Assembly: GCA_016200445.1 (NCBI GenBank)
Contig: JACQEQ010000182.1
Coordinates: 1-27,623 of the forward strand
Length of the DNA stretch: 27,623 bases
Reading direction: 5' to 3'
Source of the DNA: Gammaproteobacteria bacterium
GTDB taxonomy: Bacteria; Pseudomonadota; Gammaproteobacteria; SG8-11
Shown here: positions 1-7,836 of the stretch, one piece after another
Layout: each line of letters begins with the position of its first letter
Numbering within the stretch: position 1 is the first letter of the stretch
Notes under the pieces: model-generated
Seen by the model: only the letters and a program-made list of their open reading frames with translations
What the model was told of the DNA's origin: nothing
Database searches by the model: none
Made by a program: the position numbers and the translations under genes

Positions 1-235
1 CGGTGAGCGTGTTGTACATTTGCAGGCCGAGCACCATGCCGACGGTGAGCCCGGAAACGGCGATGATCTGCACCGATAACACGCCGACCGAATACAGTTG
101 CGCTACCAGCAACGACGGCTTGATCAGTACCGAAGGAATCCCCGCGAGCGCTTGCAACGCGAATAAGTTCGCTCGCCCCAGGCGCTCAAAGAAATCCAGG
201 CCGCCGCGCCCAAGAGATTGTAGCCAAAGAATCAT
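1..235 (-). CDS. mlaE: MlaE-type phospholipid ABC transporter permease, 5' part only
   Basis: N-terminal 78 codons of the inner-membrane permease of the Mla system, which moves phospholipids between outer and inner membranes; the rest lies off the left edge. The minus-strand ATG at 235 directly follows the mlaF stop (TAA at 238-236, no spacer), so the two are almost certainly translated from one message. The peptide begins MILWLQSLGRGGLDFFERLG and runs into a hydrophobic stretch with SVGVLSVQIIAVSGLTVGMV and the motif GLQMY, which matches the conserved first membrane segment of MlaE/YrbE proteins. Only the N-terminus can be judged. Family assignment is firm because the adjacent ATPase is MlaF-like and the order mlaF-mlaE is the usual one. 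Confidence 0.88.
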   Translation of the reverse strand, partial: MILWLQSLGRGGLDFFERLGRANLFALQALAGIPSVLIKPSLLVAQLYSVGVLSVQIIAVSGLTVGMVLGLQMYNTLT

Positions 236-1051
236 TTACGCGACCGCCATGAGGTCATCTTCGAACGGCATTGCCGGATAGTGGAACGGCACCGGACCAT
301 CGGGCCGCCCATGTAAAAATTGCTGCGCCCATTCCGAAGGCGATTGCTGTAACTCTGCCGGCTCACCCTGCGCCACCACCTTGCCCTGCGAGAGCAAATA
401 GAGGCGATCCGAAATCGCCGACACTTCTGCGACATCGTGCGACACGATAATGCTGGTGAGCCCCAAGGAGTCGTTGATCTGCCGGATCAACTGCATGATC
501 ACACCGACGGTGATTGGATCCTGCCCAGTGAACGGCTCGTCGTACATGATCATCATCGGATCAAGTGCGATGGCGCGCGCCAGCGCCACACGCCGCGCCA
601 TACCGCCGGACAATTCCGCCGGCATCAACTTGCGCGCGCCGCGCAAGCCCACCGCCTGCAATTTTATCAACACCAGGTCGCGGATCAATGCTTCCGGCAG
701 CCGCGTGTGCTCGCGCAACGGAAAGGCCACGTTTTCGAATACATTCAGATCGGTGAACAACGCGCCGGTTTGAAACATCATACCCATGCGCTTGCGCAGC
801 TGATAAAGCTCTTTAAGTGCCAGGTCAGGAACATTTTGTCCGTCGACCTGCACCGTGCCCGCGTTCGGCTTGAGCTGGCCGCCGATCAGACGCAACAAGG
901 TGGTTTTGCCGGTGCCGCTCGGACCCATGATGGTCGTGACTTCGCCGCGATAGATATCGATATCCACCGCGTCGAGAATCACGCGCGGCCCATGCGCAAA
1001 GCGCAATCCCCGGGTTTTTACCAGCACATCCTTATTGATCGCTTCAGCCAT
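236..1051 (-). CDS. mlaF: MlaF-type phospholipid ABC transporter ATP-binding protein
   Basis: Cytoplasmic ATPase (271 aa, normal length) that powers the MlaFEDB complex. Visible motifs: Walker A GPSGTGKT at residues 43-50, signature LSGGM at 147-151, Walker B ending in DE at 171-172, and the H-loop histidine at about 205 in the string IIVSHD. The segment MMFQTGALFTDLNVFENVAF is highly characteristic of MlaF. The start ATG at 1051 gives the expected N-terminus; the ribosome-binding site is weak. It is the first gene of the minus-strand operon and mlaE follows with no gap. The C-terminal tail after about residue 240 (WAQQFLHGRPDGPVPFHYP) is the family's usual extension, which contacts the neighbouring subunit. 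Confidence 0.95.
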   Translation of the reverse strand: MAEAINKDVLVKTRGLRFAHGPRVILDAVDIDIYRGEVTTIMGPSGTGKTTLLRLIGGQLKPNAGTVQVDGQNVPDLALKELYQLRKRMGMMFQTGALFTDLNVFENVAFPLREHTRLPEALIRDLVLIKLQAVGLRGARKLMPAELSGGMARRVALARAIALDPMMIMYDEPFTGQDPITVGVIMQLIRQINDSLGLTSIIVSHDVAEVSAISDRLYLLSQGKVVAQGEPAELQQSPSEWAQQFLHGRPDGPVPFHYPAMPFEDDLMAVA

Positions 1052-1391
1052 AACGACGTTCGCAATTCCATGGGAAGAGTTCGAGAGCGGAAAGTGTGGG
1101 CAACAACGCGAGCGCCGTCAACAGCGATCTACATGGCGTGGCATTCGTGCCGGCTCACCACATACTCACATGACAAAATTTTTTCAAAAACCGAACCCAT
1201 CCGCAATTTTACTCTTAGTGTTTTTGCGACTACGAAAGAAAACTGGTTTATCTATCATTTGTAACTGAAGAGTGAGATTGAAATCGGCAGTAGATTTCAG
1301 TGTCATTCTGGTAATGCCATCGCAACGCAGTAACCACGATGGCTAGAGCTATTCTCTGTACATAGTGCAAGCAATTTTAGCAGGAGGATTT
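1052..1391. other. Intergenic region between mlaF and the glycine-rich micropeptide
   Basis: 340 bases without a convincing gene. It separates two divergent transcription units. The section 1165-1260 is AT-rich (runs of A and T around 1177-1190) and could carry the mlaF promoter, but no clean -35/-10 pair was found. On the plus side there is a perfect inverted repeat at 1279-1299 and a strong Shine-Dalgarno at 1382-1387. A possible plus-strand -10 (TATTCT, 1350-1355) has no good -35 partner, so I do not call it. Confidence 0.5.
1279..1299. promoter_or_regulatory. Inverted repeat, possible operator upstream of micropeptide gene
   Basis: Perfect 7-bp arms TGAAATC and GATTTCA separated by 7 nt (GGCAGTA). 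It lies 93 nt before the start of the glycine-rich micropeptide and about 230 nt from mlaF. The arm and spacer geometry suits a dimeric repressor or activator, but a weak RNA hairpin is equally possible. No regulator is recognised. Confidence 0.35.
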
Positions 1392-1469
1392 ATGGGCGGC
1401 GGAGGTGGTGGTGGTATGGCTGGTGGTGGTGGATGTGGTGGCGGCGGCGGCATGGGTGGCGGGATGTAA
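1392..1469 (+). CDS. Glycine-rich micropeptide (25 aa), unknown function
   Basis: Seen directly: a perfect AGGAGG at 1382-1387, a 4-nt spacer, ATG at 1392 and TAA at 1467-1469. The 25 residues are 19 Gly, 4 Met (positions 1, 9, 21, 25), one Ala (10) and one Cys (15), arranged as M-G7-MA-G4-C-G5-M-G3-M. A strong terminator hairpin begins 53 nt after the stop, so it looks like a monocistronic gene with its own start and end signals. I do not recognise the family. The C-terminal MGGGM resembles the M-x3-M spacing of methionine-based copper ligands, and Gly-rich Cys peptides also occur among modified-peptide precursors; both are speculation. No processing enzyme or metal gene is adjacent. It could also be a chance reading frame in a GGN-repeat tract, but the ribosome-binding site and terminator argue against that. 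Confidence 0.6.
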   Translation: MGGGGGGGMAGGGGCGGGGGMGGGM

Positions 1470-1522
1470 AAATCCTGTCATTCAAAATGTCCGCTCGACG
1501 CGTTTAGCGTTGCAGTTATCGA

Positions 1523-1556
1523 AAACAAAAAGGGACATTCAATGTCCCTTTTGTTT
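1523..1556. terminator. Bidirectional intrinsic terminator
   Basis: GGGACATT (1532-1539) and AATGTCCC (1541-1548) form a hairpin flanked by AAACAAAA (1523-1530) and TTTTGTTT (1549-1556), which also pair with each other. A-rich on the left and T-rich on the right, so it should stop the plus-strand micropeptide transcript as well as the minus-strand mltD-eamA transcript that ends at 1575. Confidence 0.88.
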
Positions 1557-1574
1557 GGAGTGCGTAAAACAGCT

Positions 1575-2012
1575 TCACCGTGAGCTGTAAATAATGAGAC
1601 CCACACCCGAGAAGATCAATGCAGCGCCCAACAGCACCGCACCATTTAATGCGTTGTCGCGAAATAACGCGTAGGCAAACAGGGCGACGAACAGCGGGTA
1701 GGTGATTTCAATCAGACTCGCCAGCGTGGCGTTTTTTGCACCGATCGACATCAATAACAACGCCGAGGCGACACTGCCGGTGAGGCCAATCGCGAGTATC
1801 GTCCATTGCTCGCTCGCCGGTAACGCACGCGCAATGGCGATATCCGCAGCGACTTGCCGATGCGCCAGTAACGCGATGAAAAGAATCGGTAGCGCCGTGA
1901 GTAGCAACACCGAAATCAGCGAAATCCGTTTCAATGCATGATCAAGTAACGGGTAGTGCACGCCCCACACGACAGCGGCACCGAACGCAGCGAGGTACCA
2001 GGGCAGTTGCAT
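1575..2012 (-). CDS. Short EamA/DMT-family membrane protein (single-domain transporter)
   Basis: 145-residue integral membrane protein with about five hydrophobic segments (roughly 4-20, 33-49, 70-89, 93-112, 120-142). The N-terminus WYLAAFGAAVVWGVHYPLLD and the end LLGAALIFSGVGLIIYSSR are the beginning and end signatures of one EamA repeat. Full-length drug/metabolite transporters carry two such repeats (about 290 aa), so this is a half-size member that probably works as a dimer. Substrate unknown. It starts 29 nt after the mltD stop on the same strand and probably shares its message; the ribosome-binding site is weak, consistent with read-through expression. A bidirectional terminator follows at 1523-1556. 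Confidence 0.8.
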   Translation of the reverse strand: MQLPWYLAAFGAAVVWGVHYPLLDHALKRISLISVLLLTALPILFIALLAHRQVAADIAIARALPASEQWTILAIGLTGSVASALLLMSIGAKNATLASLIEITYPLFVALFAYALFRDNALNGAVLLGAALIFSGVGLIIYSSR

Positions 2013-2041
2013 AAGAAGTTGTGAATCGTAGCGCCAGAAAG

Positions 2042-3664
2042 TTATTGTCGCGGGATGCGGAAACGCTGACCCGGCCGAATGATGGATTGCTTGGTTAGGT
2101 CATTTGAAGTCAGCAATTTTGCGACGGTGATTCCATAACTCGAAGCAATTTTGACCGGCGTTTCGCCCTTGCGCACGATGTGAATAATGTCGGTGTTGTC
2201 TTCCGCCAACGCCGCTTCAGGCGCTGTTGCCGGGAGCGCTGCATCGTCGCGTGCGTCTTCGACCACGCGAAGTTTGTCGCCGACGCGCACCACATCGTTG
2301 TCGGGCGCGCGGTTGTTCAGCTGCTGTAACGCCGGCACGTCCATGCCGTAACGTGCGGCAATCCCAAACAGCGTATCGTGACGGCGCACAACATGATAAT
2401 TACGCGACGTCGCCGGCGGAATCGGTGTTGTATCCAATTGCGGCGCGGTCAGCGGTGCGACGGCCACGGAATTGGGTTGTTCCTGCGCGGTCTTGGCGGG
2501 TGGCAACCACACCTCAACGCCCACCGGCAACGGCAACTCGCCGCGTGCCGCACGCCGCGACCACGCCGGGTTAAGCTCCGTAATTTGTTTGAGGCTGACT
2601 TCATGCAGCTTGGCTAACTGAGCGGCAGATAGTTTGCGATCCAGCACGACCTTTTGCACATCCAACGGCGCTTCGAGCCGTACGCCGCCGGCGAAATAAT
2701 CGTGCGGACTACTAGCCACATCGCGCGCGGCAAGAAATTCGGTGTAAAAATTTTTCGATGCGAAACCGAAGCTGCGCGACTCGTATTCGCGTACCGCTTG
2801 TGCGAAATCGTCGCCCACCAGCCTCTTCGCGCGCAGCATGCCTTCGATGCCATGGTTGTACGACGTCACCGCGTACGGCCAGTTGCCCAAGGTGTCGTAG
2901 GCATGGCTTAAGTAACGGGCGGCACCGCGCGCTGACGCCACGGGGTCGAGGCGTTCGTCAATTGCTGCATTCATTTTTAGGAAAAGGCGCCCGGCGCCGC
3001 GCGTAAATTGCCACACGCCGACTGCACCCGCCGACGAACGCGCGCTGGTTTGAAAGGAAGATTCGACGTGCGGTAAAAATGCCAAGTCCGTGGGCAGGCC
3101 TGCATCGCTGAAAATACGCCGGAAGGTGGCGTCGTAACGGCCGCTGATTTCCAAGCCGCGCCGGAACCGTTCGCGCATGCCGCGTTGCGAACGCACACGC
3201 TCGGCCGCCCCCGGCACCGCATCTTCACCTGCAACGGATTGAATGCGGAACAGCAATTCACGTTCGGCATCGGTGAGTAAAGACGGCGTTTTATAGTGTC
3301 GCGCCACCGCCTGAAGCTGCGCTTGCAATGCCGTGCGATGCTCTTCGATGAGTTTTTTTTGTGCGGCGGTATAGCTATAGCCTTCGCTCGCTTCGCCGGG
3401 CAAGTCGACGACTTCATAAACGATGCCGGGGTAGTCCATATCATGCAGCGCGACCTGGCCCAGGCTCCAATAGCCATACACACTGCGCCAGAACGCAACT
3501 TGCTCGGCTAAGGCATTAGGACGCGGAAACGGATCGGCTTGCGTCTCACCACTCGGCGTCCGGGTAATCATGCCCGTAGGGGGGGTGGGCTGTGCCGCAC
3601 TTACAACTGAGCAACACACCGACAAACCAATAAAGAATGACGTGGAACGCAGATTCATAGACAT
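2042..3664 (-). CDS. mltD: Membrane-bound lytic murein transglycosylase D-type, with two LysM repeats
   Basis: Periplasmic enzyme that cleaves the MurNAc-GlcNAc bond of peptidoglycan with formation of 1,6-anhydroMurNAc. The ATG at 3664 is chosen because AGGG lies 8 nt upstream; GTG at 3673 and ATG at 3658 are alternatives. A signal sequence (FFIGLSVCCSVVSAAQ) follows. The SLT domain covers about 185-320 of the longest frame: catalytic Glu in LPHVESSF (residue 204 there), then SAGAVGVWQFTRGAGR and the late motif AVTSYNHG typical of MltD. Two LysM modules for glycan binding lie near 425-470 and 496-541, each with the YxVxxGDTL/I-like start and a PGQxxxIP-like end. The cysteines sit in the hydrophobic segment rather than in a standard lipobox, so it may be soluble-periplasmic rather than lipid-anchored. 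Confidence 0.93.
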   Translation of the reverse strand: MSMNLRSTSFFIGLSVCCSVVSAAQPTPPTGMITRTPSGETQADPFPRPNALAEQVAFWRSVYGYWSLGQVALHDMDYPGIVYEVVDLPGEASEGYSYTAAQKKLIEEHRTALQAQLQAVARHYKTPSLLTDAERELLFRIQSVAGEDAVPGAAERVRSQRGMRERFRRGLEISGRYDATFRRIFSDAGLPTDLAFLPHVESSFQTSARSSAGAVGVWQFTRGAGRLFLKMNAAIDERLDPVASARGAARYLSHAYDTLGNWPYAVTSYNHGIEGMLRAKRLVGDDFAQAVREYESRSFGFASKNFYTEFLAARDVASSPHDYFAGGVRLEAPLDVQKVVLDRKLSAAQLAKLHEVSLKQITELNPAWSRRAARGELPLPVGVEVWLPPAKTAQEQPNSVAVAPLTAPQLDTTPIPPATSRNYHVVRRHDTLFGIAARYGMDVPALQQLNNRAPDNDVVRVGDKLRVVEDARDDAALPATAPEAALAEDNTDIIHIVRKGETPVKIASSYGITVAKLLTSNDLTKQSIIRPGQRFRIPRQ

Positions 3665-3862
3665 ATCTAACACCCTAAGAATTCAGTTAACCTCCTCCCT
3701 GTTTGCAGTCACTCTCGCGTCGCTTGGCAAGCACTCCTTGAACAGGCTCTAATATATCAAGCCAGGTGCAATACTGCATCGCCAAAGCGAGTTTAAGTTT
3801 CACCGCAGGCGGTTTTGTCACACAATTGGCGACTTTTTCCTACTTAGTGAATTCACGTCTGA

Positions 3863-6196
3863 ATGCATCCCTTACAACAGTGGTTAAAACAACTTGATCG
3901 TAAACGCGCTGCTATCCCGCATTTTTGGCGTTGGCTACTGTTGATCGTCACAACCATTGGGTTTCTTACGTTGTGGGCGTATGTCGCCTATCTCGACTCG
4001 GTGGTAAAAGCTAAATTCGAAGGCAAACGCTGGGCGGTACCTGCGCGTGTCTATGCGCGCCCACTAGAGCTCTACCCGGGCATGAACATGACGGCGAGCC
4101 AGTTCGTGCAGGAATTGTCTAGCCTTGGCTACTACGACGCACCCACGCCAAAAATTTCAGGCAGTTATCGGCGTAAAGGCGGGGCGTTTTTTGTGATCAC
4201 CCGCCCGGCGACATTTTGGGACGGCAAAGAACCTTCCATAGCCTTTCGTGCCGAGTTCAGCGACGGTGTGCTCAACAGTTTGTCGCGCGCTTCCGGCAAC
4301 GAGCCCTTGAATCTGGTGCGTTTCGATCCGATGCAAATCGGCAGCATTTATCCCGCACACAATGAAGACCGCATATTAGTCAAGCTCAGCGACGTCCCAC
4401 CGCAGCTAATCAAAGCATTGCTGGCCATAGAAGACCGTGATTTTTACGAGCATCATGGCATCGCGCCACGCGCGATGTTCCGCGCGCTGTTCGCCAACCT
4501 GCGCGCCGGCGGCACGGTACAAGGCGGCAGCACCATCACGCAGCAACTGGTGAAGAATTTCTTCCTCACCAACGAGCGCACGCTCACGCGCAAAATCAAT
4601 GAAATTATCATGGCGTTGGAATTAGAACGGCGCTATGGCAAGGCTGAAATTTTGGAGACTTATCTCAACGAAATTTATCTCGGCCAAGACGGCGCGCGTT
4701 CCATCCACGGCTTCGGCTTGGCCAGCCAGTTTTATTTCGGCCGGCCGCTGAATGAATTACACACCGAACATATTGCCTTGCTCGTCGCGCTGGTCAAAGG
4801 CCCGTCGTTTTACGACCCGCGCCGCCATCAACAACGCTCGCGCCAGCGCCGCGACTTGGTGGTGGATGCGTTAGTTTCACTCGGCGATATCACCGACAAA
4901 GACGCCAAGCGCTTCAAGGCAGCAGATCTTGGCATTACCAAAATCGCCGCCAGCGGCGTAACGCCGTTCCCGGCGTTTCTGGACTTGGTGCGCGATCAAC
5001 TCAAACGCGATTACCGCGAAGAAGATCTAACCAGCGAGGGTCTGCAAATTTTCACCACGCTCGATCCGCTGGTGCAACGCTCTGCGGATCGCGCCATGGT
5101 GAATCAAATACATCAAATCGAAAAATACAAACGCTTGCCGCAAGGGCAACTGCAAGGCGCAGCCGTGGTGGTGAATGTCGAGGGCGCGGAGGTGTTGGCC
5201 GTGGTCGGCGGGCGCGACCCGAACTTCGCCGGCTTCAATCGTGCGCGCGACGCGGTGCGGCAAATCGGCTCACTGGTCAAACCGGCGGTGTATCTCACCG
5301 CGCTGAAAAACCCGCAAAACTACACGCCCGTCACACAGATCGATGACAGCGCCGTCTCGCTCAAAGCCGGCGACGGCAAACAGTGGACGCCGGAAAATTA
5401 CGATCACCAAGAACACGGCCCGGTTCCACTCTATCAAGCGCTCGCTCATTCCTACAATCTTGCGACCGCGCGTCTTGGGCTGGCGATCGGTTTACCCAAT
5501 ATTGTCGACACCCTGCACGCATTAGGCGTCGAACGCGAGATTGATCCTTATCCATCGCTGTTATTAGGCGCCGCGTCGCTCACGCCGCTGGAAGTCACAC
5601 AGATGTACCACACGCTTGCCAACGGCGGTTTTCTCTCGCCGTTGCGTGCGATCAATGCCGTGCTGACCGCCGACGGCAAGCCCTTACAGCGGTTTCCCTT
5701 ATCGGTAGAACGCGCTGTCGATGCCGCTTCGGTCTACGTGGTGAACACTATGTTGCAGGCAGCCGTACGTGAAGGCACCGGGCGCTCGTTGTATTCGATG
5801 GTTCCCGCGTCGCTGGCTGTGGCCGGAAAAACCGGCACCTCTAATGATTTGCGCGACAGCTGGTTCGCCGGTTTCACGCACGACCGCCTGGCCGTTACCT
5901 GGCTGGGCATGGACAACGATCAATCGTCGCGCTTAACCGGCGCCGAGGGCGCACTGCGTGTGTGGGGCGACTTGATGAGCGGAATCAGTGCGCAACCCGG
6001 CGCGTGGCCGGTGCCGGACAATGCAGAATTAGTGTGGATCGATCCAGCCAACAATCTACGCGCCGATTCTTCGTGTGCCGGAGCACTACAATTAGGCTTC
6101 ATCGCCGGTTCCGCACCCGCGAATTACTCGCCCTGTGCCGGGCTGGGTGGAGCCGTGGATCAAACTATCAATTGGATTAAAGGAATCTTTCAGTGA
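3863..6196 (+). CDS. mrcB: Penicillin-binding protein 1b (bifunctional glycosyltransferase/transpeptidase)
   Basis: Class A PBP (777 aa) that polymerises glycan strands and cross-links peptides at the periplasmic face of the inner membrane. Layout: short cytoplasmic tail, membrane anchor at about 22-45 (FWRWLLLIVTTIGFLTLWAY), UB2H-like region at about 58-150 (PARVYARPLELYPG), glycosyltransferase domain with catalytic Glu190 in AIEDRDFYEHHG and the GGSTITQQLVKN motif at 221-232, and transpeptidase domain with Ser470-x-x-Lys473 (GSLVKP), SYN at 530-532 and KTG at 656-658. All catalytic motifs are intact. The C-terminal 50 residues carry two Cys in an SSCAG / SPCAG pair that could form a disulfide. 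The stop overlaps the next gene's start by 4 nt. The start lacks a strong ribosome-binding site but gives the normal family N-terminus. Confidence 0.96.
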   Translation: MHPLQQWLKQLDRKRAAIPHFWRWLLLIVTTIGFLTLWAYVAYLDSVVKAKFEGKRWAVPARVYARPLELYPGMNMTASQFVQELSSLGYYDAPTPKISGSYRRKGGAFFVITRPATFWDGKEPSIAFRAEFSDGVLNSLSRASGNEPLNLVRFDPMQIGSIYPAHNEDRILVKLSDVPPQLIKALLAIEDRDFYEHHGIAPRAMFRALFANLRAGGTVQGGSTITQQLVKNFFLTNERTLTRKINEIIMALELERRYGKAEILETYLNEIYLGQDGARSIHGFGLASQFYFGRPLNELHTEHIALLVALVKGPSFYDPRRHQQRSRQRRDLVVDALVSLGDITDKDAKRFKAADLGITKIAASGVTPFPAFLDLVRDQLKRDYREEDLTSEGLQIFTTLDPLVQRSADRAMVNQIHQIEKYKRLPQGQLQGAAVVVNVEGAEVLAVVGGRDPNFAGFNRARDAVRQIGSLVKPAVYLTALKNPQNYTPVTQIDDSAVSLKAGDGKQWTPENYDHQEHGPVPLYQALAHSYNLATARLGLAIGLPNIVDTLHALGVEREIDPYPSLLLGAASLTPLEVTQMYHTLANGGFLSPLRAINAVLTADGKPLQRFPLSVERAVDAASVYVVNTMLQAAVREGTGRSLYSMVPASLAVAGKTGTSNDLRDSWFAGFTHDRLAVTWLGMDNDQSSRLTGAEGALRVWGDLMSGISAQPGAWPVPDNAELVWIDPANNLRADSSCAGALQLGFIAGSAPANYSPCAGLGGAVDQTINWIKGIFQ

Positions 6197-6687
6197 AACA
6201 CCTACGGCAACCCTTGTTATGGGCGACTTGCACCGTGGCACTTGAACTCGTCGCGTGCGCCACCCCGGGCACGCTACCAACGCTAGATGTCAACATCGGA
6301 ACATCCGAGCCATCCACAACCACAATCCCGCATGACCCAAGCGTGCCTGCAACAGAAGAACCGGCGCGCCCAGTACTCAAGCTACCGCCCACGTACTCCG
6401 ACGCACAGACCACCACGCACCCGGCGGTGCTCGCACTGTTAAGCGAAGCCACACGTCAAGAAAACGGTGGCGACCTGGAAGTCGCCGCCGCCAAACTGGA
6501 ACGCGCGTTACGCATCGAACCACGAAATGCCGTGCTCTGGCACCATCTCGCCACCGTGCGCCTGCGCCAAGGGCAAGCCCAGCTCGCCGTGAGCCTGGCG
6601 CAAAAATCCAACAGCTTCGCAGCCCACGATTCCGAACTGGTAGAACGCAATCAACGCATTATTGAACAGGCGCGGGGGCGGAATTAA
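6193..6687 (+). CDS. lpoP: LpoP-like TPR lipoprotein, probable PBP1b activator
   Basis: 164-residue outer-membrane lipoprotein candidate. The GTG start at 6193 overlaps the PBP1b stop (GTGA), so translation is coupled. Signal peptide with lipobox LVAC puts the lipidated Cys at residue 22; a Pro/Thr-rich linker follows (about 24-75), then a TPR pair at about 80-150 (GGDLEVAAAKLERALRIEPR, then LWHHLATVRLRQGQAQLAVS). In Pseudomonas aeruginosa the TPR lipoprotein LpoP is encoded next to PBP1b and is needed for its activity; the architecture and coupling here match. The role as PBP1b activator is inferred from that precedent. It is unlike the E. coli LpoB fold, and a generic TPR lipoprotein is the alternative. 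Confidence 0.82.
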   Translation: MKHLRQPLLWATCTVALELVACATPGTLPTLDVNIGTSEPSTTTIPHDPSVPATEEPARPVLKLPPTYSDAQTTTHPAVLALLSEATRQENGGDLEVAAAKLERALRIEPRNAVLWHHLATVRLRQGQAQLAVSLAQKSNSFAAHDSELVERNQRIIEQARGRN

Positions 6688-6757
6688 TAACTATGGATGC
6701 GGTAGTTTTGTTGTCCAAAATGCAAGCTTCAGAGTTACGCTACTTACCCGCTTTAAA

Positions 6758-6777
6758 TGGGTGTAATTGGGTGTAAT
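6758..6777 (+). repeat. Tandem decamer upstream of fic pseudogene
   Basis: TGGGTGTAAT occurs twice back to back (6758-6767 and 6768-6777), ending 9 nt before the fic start codon. It may be an operator for the module's own regulation or a simple duplication; nothing else supports a function. Confidence 0.45.
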
Positions 6778-6786
6778 ACTGGTTAA

Positions 6787-7836
6787 ATGCTTCAGTTCAA
6801 TACTCTGCAAATTACCCCGGATATCTTGAGCCTGATCGCCAGGATCGACGAGTTCAAAGGCGCATGGCGTGCTCTGAGTACACTCGCTCCCGACCGTCTG
6901 TCGGCCCTACGCCGCGTCGCCACCATTGAAAGCATCGGCTCGTCCACTCGCATTGAAGGCAGCAAGCTCTCCGACCGGGACGTCGAGCGCCTGCTGTCCA
7001 ATTTGTAAATCCAGTCTTTCGCCTCCCACGACGAACAGGAGGTTGCCGGTTATGCCGAGCTGATGGCTCTCGTCTTTAATTCCTGGCAAGACCTTCCCTT
7101 TACCGAAAACCACATTAAGCAGTTGCACCAGACCCTGCTGCGCTATAGCGAGAAGGACACCTGGCATCGCGGCAATTACAAAACGAACTCCAACAGCGTC
7201 GCCGCCTTCGACGAGAACGGCGCGCAGATCGGCATCGTATTCCAGACCGCAGCACCATTCGATACGCCGCGCCTGATGACCGAGCTGGTCACCTGGGTTC
7301 AGCAGCCGCGTGAGATCCGTCACCTGCACCCGCTGCTGGTCATCGCCCTGTGTGTTGTCGTGTTTCTGGAAATTCATCCGTTCCAGGATGGCAACGGTCG
7401 GCTCAGCCGAGCCCTGACAACGCTACTGCTTCTGCAGGCGGGCTACGCGTACGTACCGTACAGCTCCTTGGAGAGTGTGATCGAACAAAACAAGGAAGCG
7501 TATTACCTCGCTCTGCGGCAAACCCAGGGCACCATCCGCACCGAGACGCCAAATTGGCAACACCTGGCTGGTGTTCTTCCTGCGTTCATTGGCGGAGCAA
7601 GTCCGCAGACTGGAGAAAAAAATCGAGCACGAGCGCCTTGTGCTGGCGCCCATGCCGCAACTCTCGTTACAGATCGTCGAGTTCGCCCGCCAACATGGTC
7701 GTGTCACTATGAGCGAAGCCATCAAACTCACTGGCGCGAATCGCAACACCCTCAAGCAACACTTCCGTCACTGGTCGAACGCGGACACCTCCACCAGCAC
7801 GGCAGCGGGCGCGGCGTGTGGTATCAGCTACGTTGA
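6787..7836 (+). pseudogene. Fic-family protein (AMPylase-type), inactivated by one nonsense codon and two frameshifts
   Basis: Fic/DOC proteins transfer AMP or related groups to target proteins. Read in segments, the gene gives a full-length Fic protein of about 350 aa. Residues 1-73 (MLQFNTLQITPDILSLIARI..., with the inhibitory-helix-like SSTRIEGS) end at an in-frame TAA at 7006-7008. The same frame resumes without a shift (IQSFASHDEQEVAGYAELM) through the intact catalytic motif HPFQDGNGR at about 7375-7400. At about 7558-7562 one extra base moves the homology to the next frame (TWLVFFLRSLAEQVRRLEKK), and at 7768-7771 one missing base restores the original frame (LVERGHLHQHGSGRGVWYQL) to a TGA at 7834-7836. 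Three separate lesions make loss of function likely; a partial peptide from 7063 retains the Fic motif. Poor base calling is the alternative. It has no recognised antitoxin partner in front. Confidence 0.85.

Noticed and set aside
437..1264. Long plus-strand open frame (275 codons) opposite mlaF
   Set aside because: It is antisense to a clearly conserved ATPase, shows no family features and comes from the codon bias of the minus-strand gene.
3674..3862. Clear divergent promoter pair for mltD and mrcB
   Set aside because: TATATT and TTGTCA-like hexamers exist but not at acceptable spacing, so no promoter is called.
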